NCBI GenBank assembly: GCA_040954595.2 | Contig: CM082591.2 | Coordinates: 7,998,001-8,062,000 of the forward strand | From: Balanoglossus misakiensis | Lineage: Eukaryota > Hemichordata | Reading direction: 5' to 3' | Length of the DNA: 64,000 nt | Shown here: in pieces, positions 39,940 through 51,700 of the stretch | Position numbering within the stretch: the first letter of the stretch is position 1 | Layout: each line of letters starts with the position of its first letter | Notes under the pieces: model-generated | Seen by the model: only the letters and a program-made list of their open reading frames with translations | The model's database searches: none | What the model was told of the DNA's origin: nothing | Made by a program: the position numbers and the translations under genes

Positions 39940-41952
39940 CATTTCATTTTATTTCATAGTTTATTCGCTAATGTATGTTTAAAAATAAAATACACCAGAA
40001 ATCTCATTGGCTCGAACTCTAACAATATTAAGACATTTGCAATGTAAAAACAGGGTCAACAAACACCGATAAAATACAAACACTCACTATAAAAAGTTAC
40101 GAATATCTGGCTAAAGGGTCCATCCCATTCAATTGACGGACTGCTGATGGATAAAAACTTTTCCTATGACGTTCTGATTTTGTTGCAATTGAGCGGTAAC
40201 GCTTGCCTGATTGCAAAAGTGAAAACTGATGAAAGGCAGGATGAGAAGAATCGGAGAGTATATACTTTGTTTTCTTGTGCATCCTAGATCTGTATAGGTC
40301 ATCTAATTGAGGCAGGTTTACACCAGTAATGCGCTCGGCAGAACATATTACTCTGTTTAATAGACGACGGTCTCCAACAGTTGAGCTCCCGTACCAGACA
40401 GCAATGGAGACTGTCAACACACTCTCGACAACTGCCCGATAAAATTTTATCAGGAGATCCCTGCTAAGACCGAAGCCCGCCAGCCTTCGTAAAAAGAACA
40501 ATCGTCGCTGAGCTTTCTGAACACAATGCTCGACGTGCGCCTGCCAGGTTAAATCACTAGAGATGTGGATGCCGAGGAATTTAAAGGTGTCAACTATCTC
40601 GACATCTGTACCATTGATAGACAAAGGTGTGAGGGGAGTCTTATTCCTCCGAAAATCGATAATGACCTCTTTTGTCTTGCTTACATTTAATTCTAAGTTA
40701 TTGGCAGCGCACCACATCTCCAATTCATCAACCTGGCGGCGATAATTGATCTCATTTTCGTCAATCAACCCAGCAACAGTTGTATCATCTGCAAATTTAA
40801 TAGTGAGACAGTTTTCAAACCACGCTATGCAATCGGAAGTCATTAGAGAATAAAGCAATGGAGACAGGGCACAACCTTGTGGTGCACCTGTATTCAAAAC
40901 CAGTGTTTTAGAATATCGTGAACCTATTCTGACCATCTGTGGTCGGCCTGTAAGAAAGTCAAGAATCCAGCTTGAAATGTTGTGGTCCATACCAATGCTT
41001 ATTAGCTGACTATGCAGCCTGAATGGCAGGATAGTGTTGAACGCTGAGCTAAAGTCGATGAATAACATGCGAGCATACGTTGGCCTTTTCCTATCAAGAT
41101 GTGGTAAAATATATTCTAAAGCAAGTGAAACTGCATCTTCAACCGAACGTTTTGACTTATAAGCAAACTGATATGGGTCGAATCTGTCTGGAATAAAAGA
41201 TTTCATGAATCTTGCAACGAGCTTTTCAAAACATTTCATTACGATGGAGGTTAGAGCAACCGGGCGATAATCATTCATGCTAATTACTGGTGTGCGTTTT
41301 GGTACTGGGATTATTGTTGATGTTTTGAAAATGACTGGAACGTGACAGGTGCGAAGTGACCAATTGAAAACTTCAGTGAAAATACCACACAACTGTAGGG
41401 CACACATTCTAAGCAATCTTGGTGATATATTGTCCGGCTCTGGGGCCTTACGCATATTTAACTTCAAAAACTCACGTTTCGTATTATTGCATGAGATATA
41501 TAATGTCCTGTCAGAGTCAATGGGCACAGTTGGTATTTCAGTTGCGCGATCAAAGCGACTGTAAAACAAGTTCAAATCGTCAGGAAGCGATGGGTCATCT
41601 GGGATTCTTGGTTTTGATTTAAAGTTGTAATCAGCGATTTTTTGAATACCCTTCCAGAGTTCTCGTGAGTTCGTTGATGAAATGTCACTTTCTAATTTGT
41701 TTTGATACAAACGCTTGGCTGACTTTATGCACTTCTTCAGGTCGTATTTAGCCTTGACAAAATCACTGCGATTTCCATGATGAAACGCTTCCTGCTTAGC
41801 TTTCAGTTTACTCCGCAAAAGACAACATTTTTCATTATTTTCATGATTTTATTTTCCAACTTAAATTGGTCCACGTAAATAAGCTTACTGATAGGTATGA
41901 ACATCTGATTTAGGTCGTATTTGGCCTTGACAAAATCACTGCGATTTCCATG
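39940..41952 (-). mobile_element. CR1/L2-like non-LTR retrotransposon (second copy, longer 5' end)
   Basis: A 573-codon frame at 41818-40097 is identical in protein to the first copy but starts further upstream (MRSKLKAKQEAFHHGNRSDF). A 41-bp direct repeat (41739-41779 and 41912-41952, one mismatch) encloses the extra 5' sequence; in the first copy the two repeats are merged into one (19656-19696). Nested at the same site of the same Tx1-like element. Confidence 0.85.
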
Positions 41953-43928
41953 CCTCAAGAAAGTGTAGTGCTGCAGTTAAATCTTCACTGTCAGCAAAAT
42001 CAATGATATCTTGTATCAGCCGAACATTTTGTACTATATAACAGCCTTTTAAATATGCCGTTTGGTCTGAATTAATTATGCGGGGGAGACTAATTTGAAG
42101 CCTACGTGCGATTGCAAGTGCTAAAATTTGATAGTCAGTATTCAAAAGATTGGTCTCCAGTTGTTTATCAGCTGGTGGTTGTCTTTTTTGTGAAACAGAC
42201 GACTAGTTGCACTACACTGAGAGGTAGAAAGTGTACCAGCTTGCAAACCTTCCACTAGAGAATCATACACAACGGGGACCAACATACTTCCAAAATCTTT
42301 TGTAAAACTCAGCAGGCAGTCCATCAGGTCCAGGTGTTTTATTGCATTTTAAATTTTCTAACAGCTTTAGTGCACTCATGAAAGGAAATATTCAAATTGC
42401 AAATTTGTCTCTCATTGTCATTCAAAATGTTGGGGGTGTCTACTTCACTCAAATAGTTATGGACATCGGTGGTGGTGACTTTTGTAGATGTATACAGTGT
42501 GCGATAAAATGTATTACAATACTCTAAAATTTGGTCTTTTGAAGTAATTATTTGCCCATCATGAGTTAATGAATCAATATTGTTCTGAACATTTCTGTGC
42601 CTTTCCAAATTAGAAAATACTTCACTTTTTAAGGTTGCTCTGGCTCTAACTTGAGCTCCTTCCATCTGGTTGTTGTGTCAAACTTGTATTTCATCTTTTA
42701 ACATTTTATATTCAGCAATGACATTTGAATCCAGAGTTTCACCCAATTTACTTTCTAATGAATGTAGTTTTTGTTCTAACCTTTCAAGTCTACTTTTTTC
42801 CCTTTGACGCCAAATCTTGCGTAAAGAAGATACTAGACTGCTTAATTCTCTTTTTGGTAATGTCCCAAAGGATTCTGTTGGAAACGCTTTGAGTACAAAA
42901 CTCAGCTGTTGTGTCGTTGACTACTTTTTGAACACCACTGATGTAGTCATCATTATCCAGTACTGAAATATTGAGACAAAATTGACCAGGGCCTCGTTCA
43001 ATAGAACTACACCTGCAAATCAATGATATTGCCTGGTGATCCAAAAAATAACAAGATTTGATAGATGATTTGAGGACAATACAAACCAGATGTTTTGAAA
43101 CTAAAAAATAATCAAGACAACATGCAACAAAAGGATGAAGCTGGCGCCATGTGAACTGCTTGCAATTAGGATGTTGCTGTCTCCATATGTCAACAAGTTT
43201 CAAATTATTGCACAAATTATTTTGAATACATGATGCAACGCTTAGCTCAGATTTTTCCACCTCAAAATTCAAGACTGTGTTAAAGTCTCCACCAACAATT
43301 ACATTGAAAAGGTCCTGTTCATTCAGCCAACCAACAAGGCTAGTGGAAAACCTTATTCTTTCTTTAACATTGTTAGGAGAATGTACAATTGTGAATCTTA
43401 ATATTCATAAATATTTTTCGTCCCTCGTCATCGGATACAACATTTATTCAAACTCCTGGTTACGCTTAAAAAAGATTGACACACCTCTGCTGTGGTTTGT
43501 ACTTGTAAGCAAATGTATGGAAACAACATCCTCTCCACTCCTTGTTAATCACTTTTGTCAATTCAGGAGTTATATATACGTCTCTTGCAAGAAAGAAATG
43601 TCACATTTCTGATGTTTCAGCCATCTACAAAGTTTTGCACATTTTGATTTATCTCAAATACCATTTACATTTAAAGAAATTATATTCAAGCTACTCATTA
43701 AAGAGCGTGCTCTGTAAATCCTAAATGACAAATATTAAGATATGCATGAATAAAGAAGCCACCTTTTGACTTTTTTGCTTTTGAAAGACTTATAATGTTT
43801 GCTCTTGGAGTCTTTTCATTATAACTTTCTTTTGGCTTTTGTTGGTTGCTTGACTTCAAAAAGTTTGAAATCTTCGGCCTGGACTTTTTTCCCTCTACGT
43901 TACCTCTCTCAGCATCAATTTGTGTCAA
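41953..43928 (-). pseudogene. Tx1/L1-like element, 5' part (second copy)
   Basis: Same order of broken frames as 19697-21670: basic leader (SRPKISNFLKSSNQQKPKES), endonuclease pieces with CKQFTWRQLHPFVACCLDYF, and the RT N-terminal part (NIDSLTHDGQIITSKDQI). Additional differences: a deletion removes the EKCTKYF region (near 42620) and another shortens the ISLLN region (near 42150). Confidence 0.75.
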
Positions 43929-44031
43929 GTTTCAACGGTTTCATTTTCTCTGACCTTCTCTGTGTTGTCCGTAGTTGCTGGCAATTGGTTCATCATATCA
44001 GAACTACATGTGGACATCGAGTCATCTGACA

Positions 44032-44185
44032 CATAGACCACTTCGCGGATAGAATAACACAGGGTGTTGTGGGACAGTTTGCGTTCTGAGCGCGTGCGTT
44101 AGCCATATATACTAGATGCTATGTTGAACGCAAATTATACCATCATGCATTGCAGATACCCTATCCGCGAAGTGGATGGTCTGTG
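44032..44185. mobile_element. Short TIR MITE (second copy)
   Basis: Paralogous to 21774-21925, with the same CATAGACCACTTCGCGGATA end. Confidence 0.6.
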
Positions 44186-44357
44186 AGCAGTAGACGCGTC
44201 CTGGGCCTGCAGGGCAGATTGTACGAAGTGTTGGTGTGCGTCGTCAATCACTTGCAGACATTTGGATGTTGGACTCGCCGTCATTGGATGTTCCTGAGTC
44301 TGTTTGCAGCTTTGTTTTTTGTTGCGTGTTTACCGCCCGATGGTTATGGGGTACTAA

Positions 44358-45117
44358 GGCTGCATTCACAAACACCTCTGGAGGGGGGGGGCGGGAGAAT
44401 TCAATTTTTTTTACCGGTAATTTTCACATGCCCCCCTTCCGAACTGCCAATATTTTCAAATCCCTCCCTTCCGAACTGCCAAAATTTTGAAATCCCCCCC
44501 CCCCATTTTCTTTCACAGAGCAAAACACATCACCTATCTATCTTGTAAAAAGAAAAACAGCGCTCCCATGAAAAGAATTTGAAACTGATGTTTCCCCTCA
44601 TCAGTGGGTATTAAAACTGAACATTGTTTTTATTTTTTAAGTACATATATTTGTATTCTGTGTTGGGGAAATTGTATACCGAGAATTGAAGGGGGTGGGT
44701 TTGGGAGGGGGTGTCCCCCTCCCACGTAAGAAAATTTTCTAATATAAAGAGATCAAAGCTGCATTTTAATGAACCCGGCAAAAGCAAATTAACTCAACTA
44801 CCGGTATGTTGGGGAGGACAAATTTAACCGTCGCCGCTCAAAGTTATCATGGGGTGGGGGGGGGTGCAAGTCCCCTGACCTGGGACACTAGATAAACCAG
44901 TCAATGATTGAAAGGTGTTGATGAATGGAGGGGGTGGGTGTGAAAATTTAGAAAATTTTGTAAAATAAAGGGCGCGAAACTGCATTTTTGTGGACTCAAA
45001 ATAAATATTTAGTCGTTAAAGTTTTCAAGTCCCCCCCTTTCAGTCCCTAAATTATTTCAAATCCCCCCCCCCTCAATTCTCCTGCCCCCCCCTCCAGAGG
45101 TGTTTGTGAATGCAGCC
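44358..45117. mobile_element. G-run TIR element with TAA duplication and empty paralogous site
   Basis: 760 bp with inverted ends GGCTGCATTCACAAACACC-TCTGG followed by G/C runs, flanked by TAA (44355-44357 and 45118-45120). The first spacer shows the uninterrupted GGGTACTTAACCGAGAC near 22088-22104. A reverse-oriented relative forms 10480-11132. No coding capacity seen. TAA targets and GG-starting TIRs fit PIF/Harbinger-like MITEs. Confidence 0.8.
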
Positions 45118-45120
45118 TAA

Positions 45121-48100
45121 CCGAGACGTGTTGGTTGTATTTTCTTGTTTGTGGGAACCTGAATTATCTGCACGCCTTTGATCACTTGATCTTAAAAGCG
45201 GTTGTCCGTAGAATCATGATCTTGACGTCGACCAGGTGCGGCGAATGGAGAGTGGGGGTCATCGTGATACGCTCTAAGCCTTTGCACAGTCTGGCCAAGA
45301 TGAAAAGCGCGGATTGGATAATCTCACACAAACAATCCTGTTCGTGGCAGTGGATTATTCGGAGACAGTTCACAATATACAATGTGGTCGCCGTTATAAC
45401 AGTTTGTCAATTTGCTGTCTTATCTTCTCACGTAGAATTTCGCTGAGAGTGTCTCGAAGTGCCCCGTCATCGACCGAGTGGGGTAAATCTTTTACCCTTA
45501 CTCGCGTTGCACCTAATGCACGCATTCTAGCTGTTAATGACAATGGATTATGTTCAAGGATCTCGACACACACATTAGAACTACTAACAGTAAAACCTGT
45601 CTAAACCGAACCCTGTCTAATCTGGAAACCTGTCTATACCAAACATCTTTTCCTGTCCCTTGGACATAGAACCACATGTTGAAAGAACCTCTATAAACCA
45701 GACACCTCTGCAATTGAACTTTTTCTTCAGTCCTTTTCTTGGTGTTCAGTTTAGACAGGTTTTACTGTACCTAGTGCAACACAAAATAATAAACTGAAAC
45801 ATCATGTGACATGAGCCATGATGCATTAGGACGTAATTGGCGGGTAGGAATAAATTAGTGGTCTACTGTGAACTAACTTAGGGGTGCCATAACATAAATT
45901 GTATGATGAAGGGTGCTACATGTCAAAAATGAATGCATAGTTGCAAATGTGACTAAAATCTAAAATGGATTGTCGTGAGTTTGGAATTGGGAGACACGAG
46001 TTGAAAATGATACGACTTTGAGAGTGGCTAGTTTGCGTGTGTTTGTTGAAAATGCTGACTGGAGAATTGCAAATGCAGGTACGTACATGTACATGTGTGT
46101 TTCCGTGTGAAATGCAAATTTAAAGAGTAGCAAATGTGGGTACATGTGTTCACAAATGCAACTTCAAAAGTTGCAAATGCAACATCCAGTCAAAGATGTA
46201 ACATGATTTGAAAATGGGTGTCTGAATTTTGGCCCTGATTTACGCTCCAAAGGCCTGGTTGCATCATAAGGCTAAATAAAAAATAAATGCGCTGTTGCGA
46301 TTTCATGGTTTTCAAAATTTTTTTTTTTATATCTTTGGCTGTGTACAAGAATGACGCCATAGTTCTTGCGTGATTATCACAATTTACATAAATTTTGTAT
46401 ATTTGACATTGTTATTTTTACTTCAGGTTTACGAAGCTCTAAAAAGTGTAGGGTCGGCGGCCTAAAATCAGGGTAGGTCGGGTAATCGGAACAGAACATA
46501 TTTTTTAATTGGCCTAAGTTACTTGACCCTAACAGAAATGTGATATCTACCTTCTCTTAGTCAATGACATGGAACTTATCAGATAGGTTGATATTCTGTC
46601 ATCATTTGTATGTCTGTCCGTCCATCAATAATTGACTTCTCAAAGACTGCAGGTCATACAGTTTTGTAATTTTGGTGTAAAGGTTACCATTAGGGTGATC
46701 TGTGTCAGATTTGTTCAAATTTTGACAGAATTTGCATATTTGCATATTTATGAGGCAAGTTTTGTCTTTTTTGGTGAAAAAATTATCTTCTCTGACACAA
46801 CCAGATTGATTATTTCAAAGTTTGGTGTGCAAGTTCCTAGGAGTGACCTTAATAATTTTTGTTCAAATTGTGGTAAAATGTGCATTTTGAGGGCAATTTT
46901 AGCTGTTGGGTAGGACAATCTTCTCAGAAACTGTTTGTCCAATTACTGACATTGTCAGATGGGAGCATATATTGCCTTACAATTTGGTATGCAGGTCCAA
47001 GGGTTGCTCTAAGAGACAAATGTGATGGAATTTGTAATATTGTATTTTTACGACAATTTTTTTTTTCAACTTTTGGTTTAAAAAAAAGTCTTGAACATTC
47101 CATGTGTGCAATTGTTTTGAACTCTGGTGTGAAGGTCCCTGGTCAAATTTCTTGTAATTTTGACAAATTTGTCAATAGTATATTTTAAGTTAAATTTGCC
47201 TTTGAACTCTGCTGTTTCAAGTTTGTCCAAGTCTCAAAAGAAGTGTGCTCTTAATTCAGAAGAATTTTGAAAGTTCACAGTGGAGCAGTATCTGCCACAT
47301 GGGGTACAGGGTAGGGGGTGGGGGGGTGTCATCGAAGCAAATCCACTGACTTCCCCTCCCCAGGCTGGAGAAATGACCAGTCCCTTACAGGGACTAAATC
47401 ATCCGCAATGTTGCTAGTTTCATGACATCTTCTGTAATGGGTGGTGTAACATAATTTTTCAGTAAAATTAATCTGTATTGCAATTTATTTATTTATGATG
47501 TAATTGTCATGGTCAAGACTGGCTGTAAATTTATGATTCTCACATGGAAGTAAAAAGAAATGACAAATCAGAAATTGTTTTCTATGTTTTAATTTGGTTT
47601 GTATGTAATGAATTTGATTGTCCTTGTCATCATATCTGTGCTGCTGCTGTTAGATCGATGGATTGTTCTAAGCTGGATAATTCGATTCTCCTCAAAACAA
47701 CGAGTACAGATCGTCAATGGACGCCATTTTGAAAATCGCACGACTTCTCAATATTAAAAAGCCGAAAGGTTTGTGGTAAATTCCAAACCGATAATCGAAA
47801 AAGGCGCTTGTCAACGGATTTTTACGTTTACTATTTACATGAAAATGGCAGCAAGAACTAAAAAAATCGTAAGCATTTTGCAGGTCACTGCGGATAAAAT
47901 TCCAGTGTCTGTTCAAACAAAAGAATGTAAAGTAATGAACGGTCCTATACAACCAAGCTACATATAAATATGTGTCGATATATCAAAATTCGTGTGAATG
48001 AATATGAAAAATCACAAAAACGCGACGTTAAAGGATTATCAGTTGTATTTCAAATCACGCGTTACAAAAAATCCTCAGTAAATGCCATCTACTAGGCAAA

Positions 48101-48144
48101 CCAGAACGAACAAAAAATTGCTAGAAAATCGAGATTGACTGAAA
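45121..48144. other. Intergenic sequence without supported genes
   Basis: Paralogous to 22100-24987. Short frames in the two copies do not agree, so none is called. Confidence 0.55.
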
Positions 48145-48394
48145 GGGACTGTTTAGAATTTAGTTCCATGGTGGGGCCAGAGGATTTTCCTGGTGACTTT
48201 TTTACATGCCCCCCCCCCCCTAGTAAATTGTGAAGGAAATCTGTGGCCCCCCTTAAATTTCCTGGTATTTTTCCATGGCCCCCCATGATTTTTATGTCTG
48301 GTTCCCCCCCCCCCCTAATTTTTCTTGGAGAAAGTGGGTGCCCCCCCCCCTTCTGAAAATCCTCCGCCCCCTGGAAGTAATTCTGAACAGTCCC
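48145..48394. mobile_element. C/G-run foldback MITE (second copy)
   Basis: Ends GGGACTGTT...AGAATTTAGTTCCA and complement; interior poly-C runs. Paralogous to 24988-25240. Confidence 0.65.
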
Positions 48395-48770
48395 TTAAAA
48401 GTTATTTATCAAAATACACCCAAGTTGAATGTCCAATTCAATATGGCTGCTTTTGTCGCCATAAAAACAGAAGTCATTTACCTGTAAAATTATTAATCAT
48501 TGTCTTCAAACGCGTGTGTGAGAATAAAATGAACATGTTGCAGGTCTGTTCTCAGTCAGTAGAGCCAATTCTCAGGGTTGTAAACAACAAAAAGTAGAAA
48601 CAAATGTTAGTTTTGTATTTCATACACTTATATTTCCACGAGGGTATGTCTACATGTCAACCTGAATTGTCAGCTTCATTGATGAAGAATTGTGTTCATT
48701 TGACTTGTGAAGGTACTGTTTATGAATAAATATGAAAATAATTCCAAATGCTGTTTTGACTTTATGACTA

Positions 48771-51700
48771 GCACATGGATGTGTTTGAATGAGGCATTTT
48801 TGAAAGCCTTTGAATTTTATAACGTGGAAAATCCTGAAGAAAAACAAAATATCTGGATGGAAACTTGATCTAACCAATGAAGAAATCCTAGAATCTCAGT
48901 TGCTCATGCTTTGTGCATGAATGTAAGCATGATTAGCACATGGATGTGTTTGAATGAGGCATTTTTGAAAGCCTTTGAATTTTATAACATGGAAAATCCT
49001 GAAGAAAAAAAAATATCTGGATAGAAACTTGATCTAACCAATGAAGAAATCCTAGAATCTCAGTTACTCATGCTTTGTGCATGAATGTAAAGCATGATTA
49101 GCACATGGATGTGTTTGAATGAGGCATTTTTGAAAGCCTTTGAATTTTATAACGTGGAAAATCCTGAAGAAGAAAAAAAATATCTGGATGGAAACTTGAT
49201 CTAACCAATGAAGAAATCCTAGAATCTCAGTTGCTCATGCTTTGTGCATTAATGTAAAGCATGATTAGCACATGGATGTGTTTGAATGAGGCATTTTTGA
49301 AAGCCTTTGAATTTTATAACATGGAAAATCCTGAAGAAGAAAAAATATCTGGATGGAAACTTGATCTAACCAATGATGAAATCATAGAATCTCAGTTGCT
49401 CATGCTTTGTGCATGAATGTAAAGCATGATTAACACATGGATGTGTTTGAATGAGGCATTTTTGAAAGCCTTTGAATTTTATAACATGGAAAATCCTGAA
49501 GAAAAAAAATATCTGGATAGAAACTTGATCTAACCAATGAAGAAATCCTAGAATCTCAGTTGCTCATGCTTTGTGCATTAATGTAAAGCATGATTAGCAC
49601 ATGGATGTGTTTGAATGAGGCATTTTTGAAAGCCTTTGAATTTTATAACATGGAAAATCCTGAAGAAAAAAAATATCTGGATGGAAACTTGATCTAACTA
49701 ATGAAGAAATCCTAGAATCTCAGTTGCTCATGCTTTGTGCATTAATGTAAAGCATGATTAGCACATGGATGTGTTTGAATGAGGCATTTTTGAAAGCCTT
49801 TGAATTTTATAACATGGAAAATCCTGAAGAAGAAAAAATATCTGGATGGAAACTTGATCTAACTAATGAAGAAATCCTAGAATCTCAGTTGCTCATGCTT
49901 TGTGCATTAATGTAAAGCATGATTAGCACATGGATGTGTTTGAATGAGGCATTTTTGAAAGCCTTTGAATTTTATAACATGGAAAATCCTGAAGAAGAAA
50001 AAATATCTGGATGGAAACTTGATCTAACCAATGATGAAATCATAGAATCTCAGTTGCTCATGCTTTGTGCATGAATGTAAAGCATGATTAACACATGGAT
50101 GTGTTTGAATGAGGCATTTTTGAAAGCCTTTGAATTTTATAACATGGAAAATCCTGAAGAAAAAAAATATCTGGATAGAAACTTGATCTAACCAATGAAG
50201 AAATCCTAGAATCTCAGTTACTCATGCTTTGTGCATGAATGTAAAGCATGATTAGCACATGGATGTGTTTGAATGAGGCATTTTTGAAGACCTTTGAATT
50301 TTATAACGTGGAAAATCCTGAAGAAGAAAAAAAATATCTGGATGGAAACTTGATCTAACCAATGAAGAAATCCTAGAATCTCAGTTGCTCATGCTTTGTG
50401 CATGAATGTTAAGCATGATTAGCACATGGATGTGTTTGAATGAGGCATTTTTGAAAGCCTTTGAATTTTATAACATGGAAAATCCTGAAGAAGAAAAAAT
50501 ATCTGGATGGAAACTTGATCTAACCAATGATGAAATCATAGAATCTCAGTTGCTCATGCTTTGTGCATGAATGTAAAGCATGATTAACACATGGATGTGT
50601 TTGAATGAGGCATTTTTGAAAGCCTTTGAATTTTATAACATGGAAAATCCTGAAGAAAAAAAATATCTGGATAGAAACTTGATCTAACCAATGAAGAAAT
50701 CCTAGAATCTCAGTTACTCATGCTTTGTGCATGAATGTAAAGCATGATTAGCACATGGATGTGTTTGAATGAGGCATTTTTGAAAGCCTTTGAATTTTAT
50801 AACGTGGAAAATCCTGAAGAAGAAAAAAAATATCTGGATGGAAACTTGATCTAACCAATGAAGAAATCCTAGAATCTCAGTTGCTCATGCTTTGTGCATG
50901 AATGTTAAGCATGATTAGCACATGGATGTGTTTGAATGAGGCATTTTTGAAAGCCTTTGAATTTTATAACGTGGAAAATCCTGAAGAAGAAAAAAAATAT
51001 CTGGATGGAAACTTGATCTAACCAATGAAGAAATGCTAGAATCTCAGTTGCTCATGCTTTGTGCATGAATGTTAAGCACGATTAGCACATGGATGTGTTT
51101 GAATGAGGCATTTTTGAAAGCCTTTGAATTTTATAACATGGAAAATCCTGAAGAAGAAAAAATATCTGGATGGAAACTTGATCTAACCAATGAAGAAATC
51201 ATAGAATCTCAGTTGCTCATGCTTTGTGCATGAATGTAAGCATGATTAGCACATGGATGTGTTTGAATGAGGCATTTTTGAAAGCCTTTGAATTTTATAA
51301 CATGGAAAATCCTGAAGAAGAAAAAATATCTGGATGGAAACTTGATCTAACCAATGAAGAAATCATAGAATCTCAGTTGCTCATGCTTTGTGCATTAATG
51401 TAAAGCATGATTAGCACATGGATGTGTTTGAATGAGGCATTTTTGAAAGCCTTTGAATTTTATAACATGGAAAATCCTGAAGAAAAAAAATATCTGGATG
51501 GAAACTTGATCTAACTAATGAAGAAATCCTAGAATCTCAGTTGCTCATGCTTTGTGCATTAATGTAAAGCATGATTAGCACATGGATGTGTTTGAATGAG
51601 GCATTTTTGAAAGCCTTTGAATTTTATAACATGGAAAATCCTGAAGAAGAAAAAATATCTGGATGGAAACTTGATCTAACCAATGAAGAATTCCTAGAAT

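Noticed and set aside
18014-41818. Treating the two RT ORFs as host genes
   Set aside because: RT motifs, 5' truncation, nesting in another retroelement and the repeated tail identify them as transposon copies.
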